Assembly (NCBI GenBank): GCA_900315835.1
Contig: ONAR01000003.1
Span: forward strand, 1-64,000
Source: an uncultured Prevotella sp.
GTDB lineage: Bacteria; Bacteroidota; Bacteroidia; Bacteroidales; Bacteroidaceae
DNA length: 64,000 nucleotides
Direction of reading: 5' to 3'
In this document: piece after piece, positions 38,482 through 47,308 of the stretch
How the letters are laid out: each line of letters starts with the position of its first letter
Position numbering within the stretch: position 1 is the first letter of the stretch
Program-made: the position numbers and the translations under genes
Notes under the pieces: generated by a model
Seen by the model: the letters and a program-made list of their open reading frames with translations, nothing else
The model's database searches: none
What the model was told of the DNA's origin: nothing

Positions 38482-38796
38482 ATGAGTAATCTTTGGCGAA
38501 GTTTCCTGGGGTTTTCTGACGATGACCCCAAGGAGACTTACGAGCATGCCGTGGGGCGTGCGAAGCATCTCCTTGAAGAAGAAAACTACGAGGATGCCTG
38601 CCGCATTCTCCGTTATGCAGAGCGCTTTCACCATGCCGAGGCGATGTTTCTCCTCGGGTGGTGCTATTGGCGTGGTCAGGGCGTAGTAGAGGATGCCGGT
38701 CGCGCTGTCAAGCTTTGGCAGCAGTCCGCGGCGTTGAACTATGCGCCGGCCGCAAAGCGGTGTGAGGAGATTAAGGATTTTATCAATTCATTATGA
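38482..38796 (+). CDS. small Sel1-like repeat protein
   Basis: 104 residues with no signal peptide. The N-terminal half is charged (DDDPKETYEHAVGRAKHLLE), and the C-terminal half holds one Sel1/TPR-like repeat (AEAMFLLGWCYWRGQGV then AVKLWQQSAALNYAPA). Such repeats bind proteins; no enzymatic motif is visible. It lies between tkt and a secreted protease, starting 4 bp after tkt and overlapping the protease ATG by 4 bp, so it is part of one transcript. The partner is unknown. Confidence 0.82.
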   Translation: MSNLWRSFLGFSDDDPKETYEHAVGRAKHLLEEENYEDACRILRYAERFHHAEAMFLLGWCYWRGQGVVEDAGRAVKLWQQSAALNYAPAAKRCEEIKDFINSL

Positions 38797-40208
38797 TGAG
38801 GCTGCGGTTATTGATTTTAGGTTTGACGCTGGGCTTATCGGCGTCGTCTGCGCTGTCGCAGCCAGTCGCATCGTCGAAGAAACCGGATGCGGTGGCGGTG
38901 GTGAGAACCTATCTTTATCGCGTTTATCTGCACGATAAACAGGGTACGCCTTATCGGGTGAGTCAACCGTCGAAGTTTCTTTCGCCCCGGGCTATTGCGC
39001 GGCGGCAGCGGCAGGGCATCGCCATCGATTCATTGGATTTGCCCGTCAACCCTGCTTATGTGCAGCAATTGCAAGGCCTCGGCGTTAAAGTCAGGGGCAC
39101 CAGCCGCTGGCACAACACGGTAATGGTGGCCTCAAACGACAGTAATATGGTGGGGCGCGTGAGTCAGCTCGCGTTTGTCGACAGTTGCAAGTTGCTCTAT
39201 CAGTCGCCGGTCATGCCCGATGCGGTGAAGCGAACGAAGGTGGAGAGCAGTCTGTTCCCCGACTCGTTGGCTTTCGGTCGCTATGGCAATGGTTATCAGC
39301 AGATTAAGCAACTCGGTGGGATCGCCCTGCATGAGGCTGGCTTTACGGGTAAGGGCATGCGCATCGCCATACTCGACGCCGGTTTCAGGAATGAAGACCG
39401 TATTCCGGCTTTCGGCAATGTGCGTATCGTGGCAACGAAGGACTTTGCCCCGCGGCCGACGAAAGACATCTTCGAGGAGCACTACCATGGAACGATGGTG
39501 CTGTCGACGATGGCAATGAACCGACCCGATACGATGATAGGCACTGCGCCCGATGCCGACTATGTATTGATCCGCACCGAGGACATTCCGACGGAGACGC
39601 CCGCAGAGGAAGATACGTGGACGATGGGCGTGGAGTTTGCCGACTCCATCGGCGCCGACGTCATCAACTCCTCGTTGGGTTACCACAAGTGGGATAACGA
39701 TACGGTGAACATTCGGCTGCGCGACCTTGACGGCCGCTCGACTTACATTTCCCGGACAGCATCGATGATAGCGTCGAAAGGAATGGTGCTTTGCAACAGC
39801 GCCGGCAACGACGGAACCTCGTCATGGCACAAGATCAATGTGCCCGCTGATGCCCCCGATATCCTCACCGTCGGCGCTGTCGACTTCGCCGGTGAGATTG
39901 CGCCTTTCTCCAGCCTCGGCCCTGCTCAGGACGGTAGGGTGAAGCCCGATGTCTGCAGTCGTGGGCGTATGGCTTATGTGGTCAACGGAGAGGGAATGAT
40001 TACCACCGCCAATGGAACGTCGTTTGCCTCACCGATTATGTGTGGCATGGTGGCGTGTCTGTGGCAGGCCAATCCTCAGCTCACCGCCCGACAGCTCATT
40101 GCACTGGTGCGCCGCTGCAGCGACCGCTGGCAGTGGCCCGACAATGTTTATGGCTATGGCATTCCCGACTTCTCCAAATACTGTCGCTATTTGAAAGACA
40201 TTGAATAA
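38793..40208 (+). CDS. secreted S8 family serine peptidase (subtilase)
   Basis: Signal peptide MMRLRLLILGLTLGLSASSA. A propeptide-like region (about 35-165) precedes the subtilase domain. The triad is Asp195 in AILDAGF, His232 in HYHGTMVLS and Ser410 in NGTSFASPI, with the oxyanion asparagine about N339 in SAGND. 471 residues with no C-terminal sorting domain after the protease, so probably periplasmic. It is the last gene of the tkt run; a bidirectional terminator follows. Confidence 0.92.
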   Translation: MMRLRLLILGLTLGLSASSALSQPVASSKKPDAVAVVRTYLYRVYLHDKQGTPYRVSQPSKFLSPRAIARRQRQGIAIDSLDLPVNPAYVQQLQGLGVKVRGTSRWHNTVMVASNDSNMVGRVSQLAFVDSCKLLYQSPVMPDAVKRTKVESSLFPDSLAFGRYGNGYQQIKQLGGIALHEAGFTGKGMRIAILDAGFRNEDRIPAFGNVRIVATKDFAPRPTKDIFEEHYHGTMVLSTMAMNRPDTMIGTAPDADYVLIRTEDIPTETPAEEDTWTMGVEFADSIGADVINSSLGYHKWDNDTVNIRLRDLDGRSTYISRTASMIASKGMVLCNSAGNDGTSSWHKINVPADAPDILTVGAVDFAGEIAPFSSLGPAQDGRVKPDVCSRGRMAYVVNGEGMITTANGTSFASPIMCGMVACLWQANPQLTARQLIALVRRCSDRWQWPDNVYGYGIPDFSKYCRYLKDIE

Positions 40209-40223
40209 GAAGGAATTGATGGT

Positions 40224-40291
40224 GCGCGACCTGCAGTTTTGAGACGCGTGACCTGCAGTTTTGAGACGCGCAACCTCCAATAACGAGTAAA
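40224..40291. repeat. three-unit 22-bp tandem repeat (GACCTGCAGTTTTGAGACGC type)
   Basis: GACCTGCAG recurs at 40228 and 40250, and a diverged AACCTCCAA at 40272, again a 22-base period. The sequence is unrelated to the array at 35946. It lies between the S8 peptidase stop and the terminator. Confidence 0.82.
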
Positions 40292-40319
40292 GCCTGCTTC
40301 CGGTTGGAAACAGGCTTTA
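40288..40319. terminator. bidirectional terminator between the S8 peptidase and rpmA
   Basis: TAAAGCCTG (40288-40296) pairs with CAGGCTTTA (40311-40319), with TTCC/GGAA extending the stem inside. T/A-rich flanks on both sides suit either strand. It separates convergent transcripts. Confidence 0.85.
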
Positions 40320-40351
40320 TGTTTGTTTGGAATAAGTTTCTTTTGTTTTGT

Positions 40352-40642
40352 TTATGCCTCGGCTTTCTTAGTCTTTTCAGCGTAAGCCTCGGGGCTGAGC
40401 ACAGAAACGGTGCTCTTGTCGTGAGAACCCTTGTGGAAGTAAACGACGCCGTCGGTCAATGCATACAGCGTATCGTCCTTACCCTGAGCTACGTTCTCAC
40501 CGGGGAAGTGCTTGTTGCCGCGCTGGCGAACGATGATGTTGCCGGCTGCAATAGCCTGTCCACCCCAAATCTTAACACCTAAACGCTTGGATGCCGATTC
40601 ACGACCGTTCCTTGAACTGGTTTGTCCTTTCTTGTGAGCCAT
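40352..40642 (-). CDS. rpmA: 50S ribosomal protein L27
   Basis: Peptidyl-transferase-proximal protein. [20 protein letters not shown] is the family N-terminus; the start at MAHKKG lacks the cleavable N-terminal extension of Firmicutes. [18 protein letters not shown] is the core. 96 residues, with a Lys/Ala-rich end. It follows rplU by 16 bp as in most bacteria. Confidence 0.97.
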   Translation of the reverse strand: MAHKKGQTSSRNGRESASKRLGVKIWGGQAIAAGNIIVRQRGNKHFPGENVAQGKDDTLYALTDGVVYFHKGSHDKSTVSVLSPEAYAEKTKKAEA

Positions 40643-40658
40643 TGTTCTACCTCCTCTT

Positions 40659-40976
40659 TTAAGCGTTAATTGATTTTACTTCAACCTCGGTGAAGTGAGT
40701 GCGATGGCCATTCTTCACACGGTAGTCCTTACGGCGCTTCATCTTGAACACCACTACCTTCTCGCCCTTTACGAGCGGATTCACCACTTCGGCTACTACT
40801 TTAGCGCCCTCAACGGTGGGGGCACCGACCTTCACTGCTCCATCATTGTCTACGAGCAGCACACGATCAAACTCAACAGTCTTACCGGCCTCGACGTCCT
40901 TCATGTGGTGGACGAAGAGCTTCTTTCCAGCTTCAGCCTTGAACTGCTGACCGTTAATCTCTACGATTGCGTACAT
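40659..40976 (-). CDS. rplU: 50S ribosomal protein L21
   Basis: Binds 23S rRNA near L20. [20 protein letters not shown] and the basic [16 protein letters not shown] stretch are the family marks; length is 105. It is first in rplU-rpmA, with a leader of about 80 nt that contains a compact hairpin at 41002-41014. Confidence 0.97.
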   Translation of the reverse strand: MYAIVEINGQQFKAEAGKKLFVHHMKDVEAGKTVEFDRVLLVDNDGAVKVGAPTVEGAKVVAEVVNPLVKGEKVVVFKMKRRKDYRVKNGHRTHFTEVEVKSINA

Positions 40977-41001
40977 TTTGAATTATTAATAAACGGGTTT
41001 T

Positions 41002-41014
41002 TCCGCAAGGCGGA
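41002..41014 (-). promoter_or_regulatory. hairpin in the rplU leader
   Basis: TCCGC and GCGGA pair around a three-base loop, 26 bp upstream of the rplU ATG and within the predicted transcript (-7 box at 41063-41070). It could serve autoregulation by L21; that is a guess from position only. Confidence 0.4.
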
Positions 41015-41062
41015 TGGCCTATACCACCACTTATTCAAGCCTCCACGGACTATAATCGGCTG

Positions 41063-41070
41063 CAAAATTA
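41063..41070 (-). promoter_or_regulatory. -7 box of rplU-rpmA
   Basis: Minus strand TAATTTTG fits TAnnTTTG, 87 bp before the rplU ATG. No clear -33. Confidence 0.5.
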
Positions 41071-41135
41071 CTAAATCTTTACGACATAGCCTGCTTGCAG
41101 CCTTATTTATTTTCGTATTTTATGAATATTTATGG

Positions 41136-41206
41136 GTGTAGCTCAGCGTTTGAGCAGGTGTAGCTCAGTTCTTGAACGAATGCGGCTTAGTTCTTGAACG
41201 AGTGCA
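41136..41206. repeat. 22-bp tandem repeat spanning the 3' end of the PFL gene
   Basis: GTGTAGCTCAG-type units begin at 41136, 41158, 41180 and (partial) 41202, exactly 22 apart. The last two copies include the final codons and TAA of the PFL gene (stop at 41187-41189), so the array grows out of the gene's own end. Confidence 0.85.
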
Positions 41207-42587
41207 CCGGTGCCGGAATGCGGCCGCCGCGGTTGACGAACGTCTCGCTGGAGAAGCTGTTGACGCCCATGATGGGGGCGTGACCTAACAAGCCACCCCA
41301 TTCGATGTGTTCACCGACGGTCTTGCCGATGACCGGAATGACGCGCACGGCGGTTGTCTTCTGATTGACCATACCGATGGCGCTCTCGTCGGCAATGATG
41401 CCGGCAATGGTCGTGGCGGGGGTATCGCCGGGAATGGCAATCATGTCGAGGCCCACCGAGCATACGCAGGTCATGGCCTCGAGCTTCTCGATGTTCAGGG
41501 CTCCGGCCTCGACAGCGTCGATCATGCCCTGATCCTCGCTGACGGGGATGAAGGCACCCGAGAGACCACCTACATAGGAGCTGGCCATGATGCCGCCTTT
41601 CTTCACCTGGTCGTTGAGCATAGCCAAAGCGGCTGTGGTTCCGGGAGCACCCGGCTGCTCTACGCCGATGCATTTGAGAATATCGGCTACGGAGTCGCCT
41701 ACGGCCGGTGTCGGGGCCAACGAGAGGTCGATGATGCCGAAGGGAACATTCAACCGACGGCTGGCTTCCTGGGCAACGAACTGTCCGACGCGCGTAATCT
41801 TGAACGCCGTCTGCTTGATGGTCTCGCAGAGGAGCTCGAAGTTGGCGGTGGCGTTCTCATCATTCTGGTCAATCTTCACCTGCTTATCCATCTGCTCGAG
41901 GGCGTATTTCACTACGCCGGGGCCCGAGACACCGACGTTGATGATGGCGTCGGCCTCGCTCACGCCGTGGAAGGCGCCGGCCATGAAGGGGTTGTCGTCG
42001 GGGGCATTGCAGAATACGACGAGCTTCGCCGGACCGATGCATTGCTTGTCTTTGGTGGCTTCGGCCGCATCCTTCACGATGTCGCCCATCAACCGGACGG
42101 CATCCATGTTGATGCCGGTCTTGGTGGAGCCCACGTTGACGCTGGAGCAAACCACGTCGGTAGTGGCGAGTGCCTGGGGAATGGAGCGGATGAGCAACTC
42201 ATCGCTGCGCGTCATGCCCTTGCTGACGATGGCTGAGAAGCCACCGAGGAAGTTGACACCAATGGTCTTGGCCGCTTTGTCGAGGGTCTGCGCGATGCGT
42301 ACGTAGTCGCCGACGGTGTGGCAGCAAGCGGCGCCAATGAGCGCAATGGGGGTGACGCTGACGCGCTTGTGGACGATGGGGATGCCAATCTCGCGGGAGA
42401 TGGACTCACCCGTCTTCACCAAATCCTTGGCCAGTGTGGTAATCTTATTGAAGATCTTCTCGCAGGTGGCGTTGAGGTCGCTGTCGGCGCAGTCGAGCAG
42501 ACTGATGCCCATCGTAATGGTTCTTACGTCGAGGTTCTCCTCTTCAACCATGCGGTTGGTCTCAAGTACTTCTGATGCTGTTATCAT
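41187..42587 (-). CDS. PFL family protein (UPF0210/DUF711)
   Basis: Conserved protein of unknown function related in fold to pyruvate formate-lyase. 466 residues starting [20 protein letters not shown], with conserved stretches [31 protein letters not shown] and [12 protein letters not shown]. No glycyl-radical motif is visible, so it should not be called a formate-lyase. It follows an ACT-domain gene by 44 bp, a pairing I recall from several phyla, suggesting the ACT protein senses a small molecule for it. Confidence 0.88.
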   Translation of the reverse strand: MITASEVLETNRMVEEENLDVRTITMGISLLDCADSDLNATCEKIFNKITTLAKDLVKTGESISREIGIPIVHKRVSVTPIALIGAACCHTVGDYVRIAQTLDKAAKTIGVNFLGGFSAIVSKGMTRSDELLIRSIPQALATTDVVCSSVNVGSTKTGINMDAVRLMGDIVKDAAEATKDKQCIGPAKLVVFCNAPDDNPFMAGAFHGVSEADAIINVGVSGPGVVKYALEQMDKQVKIDQNDENATANFELLCETIKQTAFKITRVGQFVAQEASRRLNVPFGIIDLSLAPTPAVGDSVADILKCIGVEQPGAPGTTAALAMLNDQVKKGGIMASSYVGGLSGAFIPVSEDQGMIDAVEAGALNIEKLEAMTCVCSVGLDMIAIPGDTPATTIAGIIADESAIGMVNQKTTAVRVIPVIGKTVGEHIEWGGLLGHAPIMGVNSFSSETFVNRGGRIPAPVHSFKN

Positions 42588-42631
42588 GTTAAAGTCCTTA
42601 TTTTAAACCAATTAGAACACGATGATGGCGC

Positions 42632-42916
42632 TTAAACGCGGTGCATCTTGTTGAAGATCTCCTCCAACTGTATCTTAACCTGAACACCAATCGATTTACC
42701 TTTGTCCTCCAGCTCGCTGCTGATGGTGTCGAAGGTGGATGTGGCCTCCGTCAGATCAACGATCATAATCATGTTGAAGTACCCGTCGACAATCGTCTGG
42801 GTGATGTTGAGGATGTTGATGTGATGGTCGGCGAGGTAAGAGCATACGCAGGCGATGATGCCCACGTTGTCTTTACCCACTACGGTAATGATGGCCTTTG
42901 TCATGTTGTTGTTCAT
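42632..42916 (-). CDS. ACT domain protein (UPF0237)
   Basis: A single ACT domain of about 90 residues: KAIITVVGKDNVGIIACVCS and ILNITQTIVDGYFNMIMIVD match the family. ACT domains bind amino acids or other small ligands; no enzyme is attached. The start may be the fifth residue (MTKAIITV, 42904) rather than 42916. It sits between the PBP gene (5 bp gap) and the PFL gene. Confidence 0.9.
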   Translation of the reverse strand: MNNNMTKAIITVVGKDNVGIIACVCSYLADHHINILNITQTIVDGYFNMIMIVDLTEATSTFDTISSELEDKGKSIGVQVKIQLEEIFNKMHRV

Positions 42917-42921
42917 CGTTT

Positions 42922-45477
42922 TTATAAATTGTCTAGATTAATCTGTTCTTCCGTTGGCTTATGTTTCTTCTCAGCCTTCTTCTCGGTGGCCTTAGCCTTT
43001 TGATCGGTGGCTGCCGGCTGTTGTCCGGCCTCAGACTTATTGATTGGCTCACCATCCTCACCGAGCTCCACCTCTTCATTAGAGATGATGCGGGTGCTGT
43101 CGACCCTTGTGGTGTCGTGCCTTACGGGTGCGTAATAGCTTTGGCAGACATACATATCATTGGTGATGCCGTCGTCGGCGGTAGGCTTGCGGAAATGGCC
43201 GTGGTATTTCTTAAACGCGGGGTCAGCCATCAGCGCCTGCATGAAGTAGCCGGTGATGGGCAACGCGGTGCGCGATCCTTGTCCAAGCGCTCCGGTTCGG
43301 AAGTGGATGCTGCGGTATTCGCCGCCAACCCACGCGCCGACCACGAGCTTTGGTGATACGCATTCGAACCACGCGTCGGAGTGGTTGTTGGAGGTACCCG
43401 TCTTACCGCCGAAGTCGGTATCGCGGTAAGGGCTGACGTAGCCCCACAGACTCATGCTGGTGCCACCGGGCTCGCGCATGCCACCCATGAGCATCTGCTG
43501 CATGAGGAAGGCGCTCTTGTAGGGGATGACCTGCTCAGCTTGGCTTCTGTCGGCGTAAACTTCTTTGCCATCCTTATCGACGATGCGGGTGACGAGCACG
43601 GGGTCGTGGTGCATACCGTTGTTGGCGACGGTGCAATAGGCGTCGGTCAGCTCGAGCAACTGTACGTCGCTTGATCCCAAAGCCAGCGACGGCTCATCGT
43701 CGAGCGGACTCTTGATGCCCATAGCCTGAGCCGTGGCGATGATGCGCTTGATGCCCATTTCCTGACCCAATCTGACGGCAATGGAGTTGATACTCTTGGC
43801 GAAGGCACTCTTCAGCGGCAGTGAGTCGCCGGAGAACGAACCATTGGCGTTGCCAGGGGTCCAGGTGACCATCTCGTTCTTCTTCTTGTCAAACACCTGC
43901 ATCGAGATGTATTCATCGCGGCGCTTGTCGCAGGGCGTAAGGCCTTGGTTCATGGCTTCGGTGTAGACGAAGAGCTTGAACGTGGAACCGGGCTGACGCT
44001 CGGCCGTTACCTTATCGTATTTCCACGTCTTGAAGTCGATGTCGCCCACCCATGCTTTCACAGCGCCGGTCTGCGGTTCCATGGCCACCATAGCGCAGTG
44101 CATGAACGACACCATGTATTTGATGGAGTCCTCCGAGGTCATCTCCTTGATGACGGTGCCCTTGTCGTAGTCGAACAACTTCACCGGATGCACCCACTCC
44201 TTATAATAGTAGCGGATGGAGTCGGGGTGGTCGGCGTATCTTGCTTGCAGCGCCTTGTAGAAAGGCTGACGCTCGGCAATCTGGTCGATGAAGCCGGGTA
44301 TCTCGTTGCCGTTCTCATCGCGCCACGGCGCCATACGCATCCAGTTCTTGTTTTGGTTGCGGAAGATGCCCCAGTGGTTGTTGAAGTTGTTCTGCACCTG
44401 CTTCATCTGCTTCATGGCAGCTTGCTCGGCGTATTTCTGCATCCGCGTATCGAGCGTGGTGTAGATCTTCAGACCGGAGCTGTAGAGGTCGTAGCCATTC
44501 TCTTCACACCAGTCCTTGAGATAGTCGGCAATGGCCTCGCGGAAGTACATGGCCTGACCGTCGTAGTTCTCCTCCACCTTGAAGTGGAGTTCGATGGGCA
44601 GTTCCTTGAGCGAGTCGCAGGCGGCTTTCGTGAGGTCGCCATGCGAATACATATTCGTCAGCACCACATTGCGGCGGCGCTTGCTGTTCTCTGGATTGGT
44701 CTTTGGATTATACATCGTTGTGGCCTTCAGCATACCGACGAGCACGGCGCAGTCTTGCGTAGAGAGGCTGTCGGGTGAGGTGCCGAAGTAAGTCTTCGAC
44801 GCGGTCTTGATGCCGTAGGCGTTGTTGCCGAAGTCGACGGTGTTGGCGTACATCGTGATGATATCGCGCTTATTATAAACCGTTTCCAGCTTTGTAGCGA
44901 TAATCCATTCCTTGCTCTTGACGATGAGAATCTTCAAGCCGGGGATTTTACCCAACAGTCCGGTGCTATACTGCGAACGCACGCGGAACATGTTCTTGGC
45001 CAACTGCTGGGAGATGGTCGATGCACCGCGGCCGTCGTGACGGAGTATGGCGTCTTTGACCGAGGCAAAGATACCCAACACGTCGACAGCCATGCCGCGT
45101 GGCCGCTTGTAGTAGCGCTCATCCTCGGTGTCGACGAGGGCTTTGAAGAAGTCGGGGTTGATTTCCTCGTATTTGACTGGTGTGCGGTTCTCGTTGAAGT
45201 ATTTACCAATGAGCACGCCGTCGGCACTGTAAATCTCAGAGGCTTGGCTTGAGGGTGGATCCATGATGCCCGAGAAATAGCCGGGGCTCTTACCAAACAG
45301 CCAGAGGAAGTTGATGTCGACAGCTCCTAAGTAAATAAGAATCAAGGCAAAAAAAGAAACGATACCGATAAGGGTCTTGGTATACCAGGCACGTCCCTTG
45401 TACAGGCCTTTGTACCAAGGCCAGAAGCCGCGCGCCTTGCGCCAGCACCAACCCAGAAAGGCTTTTACTTTTTTCAT
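42922..45477 (-). CDS. class A penicillin-binding protein, second copy
   Basis: Bifunctional peptidoglycan synthase of 851 residues. One membrane segment at about 35-55 (TLIGIVSFFALILIYLG). GT51 domain: EDERYYKRPRGM and GASTISQQLAKNMF. Transpeptidase: STFK in RQPGSTFKLF, SIN in FAKSINSI, and KTGTSNN. The tail after about 780 is Lys/Glu-rich and low in complexity. It is the first gene of a PBP-ACT-PFL run with a promoter at 45536-45566. It differs clearly from the PBP at 2992. Confidence 0.95.
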   Translation of the reverse strand: MKKVKAFLGWCWRKARGFWPWYKGLYKGRAWYTKTLIGIVSFFALILIYLGAVDINFLWLFGKSPGYFSGIMDPPSSQASEIYSADGVLIGKYFNENRTPVKYEEINPDFFKALVDTEDERYYKRPRGMAVDVLGIFASVKDAILRHDGRGASTISQQLAKNMFRVRSQYSTGLLGKIPGLKILIVKSKEWIIATKLETVYNKRDIITMYANTVDFGNNAYGIKTASKTYFGTSPDSLSTQDCAVLVGMLKATTMYNPKTNPENSKRRRNVVLTNMYSHGDLTKAACDSLKELPIELHFKVEENYDGQAMYFREAIADYLKDWCEENGYDLYSSGLKIYTTLDTRMQKYAEQAAMKQMKQVQNNFNNHWGIFRNQNKNWMRMAPWRDENGNEIPGFIDQIAERQPFYKALQARYADHPDSIRYYYKEWVHPVKLFDYDKGTVIKEMTSEDSIKYMVSFMHCAMVAMEPQTGAVKAWVGDIDFKTWKYDKVTAERQPGSTFKLFVYTEAMNQGLTPCDKRRDEYISMQVFDKKKNEMVTWTPGNANGSFSGDSLPLKSAFAKSINSIAVRLGQEMGIKRIIATAQAMGIKSPLDDEPSLALGSSDVQLLELTDAYCTVANNGMHHDPVLVTRIVDKDGKEVYADRSQAEQVIPYKSAFLMQQMLMGGMREPGGTSMSLWGYVSPYRDTDFGGKTGTSNNHSDAWFECVSPKLVVGAWVGGEYRSIHFRTGALGQGSRTALPITGYFMQALMADPAFKKYHGHFRKPTADDGITNDMYVCQSYYAPVRHDTTRVDSTRIISNEEVELGEDGEPINKSEAGQQPAATDQKAKATEKKAEKKHKPTEEQINLDNL

Positions 45478-45535
45478 GTTTGCTTATTATAATAAGTATT
45501 GCCGGAATTGATTCCGAACAACGTATAGATTAATG

Positions 45536-45566
45536 CAAAATTAGGAAATAACGCCGTTATATCAAC
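45536..45566 (-). promoter_or_regulatory. promoter of the second PBP gene (GTTG-N19-TAatTTTG)
   Basis: Minus strand: GTTG (45563-45566), 19-bp spacer, TAATTTTG (45536-45543). The -33 overlaps the 3' end of miaA. It lies 59 bp before the ATG. Confidence 0.6.
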
Positions 45567-46519
45567 ATCCCGTCTATATAATTTAAGATTTCTTCAATGT
45601 TGGAGGGCAGGAACCATTTGATGTCGGCGTCTTTCTTAAACCATGTGAGCTGTTTGCGCATGTAGCGGCGGGTGTTGGACTGTATCTCTCGGATGGCTTC
45701 CTCGCGGGTGATGAGTCCGTCGAGATAGTCGAACATCTCCTTGTAACCCACGGTGTTGAGGGCGTTGAGGTCGCGGTGGGGGTAGACGCTCAGCGCTTCC
45801 TGTTCGAGGCCTTGGTCCATCATCTGCACCACCCGCTGATTGATGCGCTCGTACATTTCCTCGCGTGGCCGGTTGAGTCCAATCTTCACGATGCGGAAGG
45901 GGCGCTGCTTGACGGCGTTGGTGCGGAAAGAGGTGTAGGTGCGCCCCGTCATGTGACAAATCTCGAGGGCGTGGACGACGCGGCGGGGGTTGTTGCGGTC
46001 AACGATGGCCCAGTGATCGGGGTCGAGGCGGTGAAGCTCCTCAACGAGCGCGGGCAGCCCCTCATTGGCCAACCGCTGCTTCATCAAGGCGCGGGTCCGG
46101 TCGTCGACGGTGGGGATGTCGTCGATGCCCTTGCATACGGCGTCGATATACATCATGCTGCCACCCGAGAGCAGGGCCGTGGAGTGGGCGATGCCGTCTT
46201 CCTTACCGCTGAAGAGCCGGTCGAGGAGCTGCAGACAGTCTTCCTCAAAGCGCGAGGCACTGTAGTAGTCGGTGACGTGGTGGTTGCCGACGAAATAGTG
46301 CTTCACTGCGGCTTGCTGCGCGGGCGTCGGTGCTGCGGTGCCGATGGGCAACTCGCTGAAAATCTGACGGGAGTCGGCATTGACGACGGGCACACCGAGG
46401 TGCCGGGCCACTTGAATGGCCACTTCCGTCTTGCCGACTCCCGTAGGTCCGAGGAGAACGAAGAGCGTTGGTTTCGTATCCTTATCGGATGTTGCGTTTG
46501 CTATCTTTTCGGATGCCAC
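45557..46519 (-). CDS. miaA: tRNA dimethylallyltransferase
   Basis: Adds an isopentenyl group to A37 of tRNAs reading UNN codons. The P-loop LLGPTGVGKTEVA, the DSRQIF substrate motif and the RKQLTWFKKD C-terminal motif are present. Length 320 is normal. It follows lpxA by 9 bp, so it is last in lpxD-lpxC/fabZ-lpxA-miaA. Confidence 0.95.
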   Translation of the reverse strand: MASEKIANATSDKDTKPTLFVLLGPTGVGKTEVAIQVARHLGVPVVNADSRQIFSELPIGTAAPTPAQQAAVKHYFVGNHHVTDYYSASRFEEDCLQLLDRLFSGKEDGIAHSTALLSGGSMMYIDAVCKGIDDIPTVDDRTRALMKQRLANEGLPALVEELHRLDPDHWAIVDRNNPRRVVHALEICHMTGRTYTSFRTNAVKQRPFRIVKIGLNRPREEMYERINQRVVQMMDQGLEQEALSVYPHRDLNALNTVGYKEMFDYLDGLITREEAIREIQSNTRRYMRKQLTWFKKDADIKWFLPSNIEEILNYIDGMLI

Positions 46520-46528
46520 GCGTATAGT

Positions 46529-47299
46529 TTATCTAATGATGCCACGCTTGGAGGCACTGACAAAGTCGATGATGTATTGCACCTCGGGCGTTACCTGGAG
46601 CTCACTCTTGATTTTCTTGATGCCGTCGGCCAGAATGCCCTCGCTGTAGAGCGTACGGTAGGCGTTGTGGATGAGCTCAATCAAGTCGTTGCTGAAGCCG
46701 TGGCGACGCAGTCCGACGAGGTTGACGCCGGCATAGCGCGTGGGTTCCTTGCCTGCTATAATATAAGGTGGAATGTCCTGACTGAAGCGGCAGCCGCCCT
46801 GAATCATCACATAGCCGCCGATGTGGCAGAACTGATGACAGAGCACCGTAGCTGAGATGATGGCGTTGTCGTCGATGGTCACCTCACCGGCGAACTTCGT
46901 GGAGTTGCCGATGATGCAGTGGCTGCCAAGCACGCAGTCGTGAGCCAGGTGCATGTTCTCCATCAGCAGGTTGTGGTCGCCGACGATGGTCTTACCCTTC
47001 GACGCGGTGCCCCGTGAGATGGTTACGTTCTCGCGGATGCTGTTGAAGTCGCCAATCTCGCAGATGGTGTCCTCGCCTTTGAACTTCAGATCCTGGGGCT
47101 TCGTCGAGATGCTGGCCCCGGGGAAGATCTCGTTGTTGTTGCCGATGCGGGCGCCATAGTTGATGGTCACGCTGTTTTGCAGCACATTGTTGTCGCCCAT
47201 GACCGTATTGCGGTCGATGTAGCAAAAGGGCCCGATGATGTTGTTGTCACCGAGTTTGGCTTCGGGGTGGACGTATGCTAAAGGACTGATTTGATTCAT
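46529..47299 (-). CDS. lpxA: UDP-N-acetylglucosamine acyltransferase
   Basis: First enzyme of lipid A synthesis. Left-handed beta-helix made of hexapeptide repeats (PLAYVHPEAKLGDNNIIGPF and onward). The catalytic histidine is in AHDCVLG (HDC). 256 residues, with a helical C-terminus used for trimerisation. It lies 9 bp after lpxC/fabZ. Confidence 0.95.
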   Translation of the reverse strand: MNQISPLAYVHPEAKLGDNNIIGPFCYIDRNTVMGDNNVLQNSVTINYGARIGNNNEIFPGASISTKPQDLKFKGEDTICEIGDFNSIRENVTISRGTASKGKTIVGDHNLLMENMHLAHDCVLGSHCIIGNSTKFAGEVTIDDNAIISATVLCHQFCHIGGYVMIQGGCRFSQDIPPYIIAGKEPTRYAGVNLVGLRRHGFSNDLIELIHNAYRTLYSEGILADGIKKIKSELQVTPEVQYIIDFVSASKRGIIR

Positions 47300-47308
47300 A
47301 GTCTGAGC

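Noticed and set aside
41136..41206. tRNA gene (TGTAGCTCAG D-arm-like start)
   Set aside because: No anticodon arm, no T-arm and no acceptor match; the resemblance is confined to the repeat unit.
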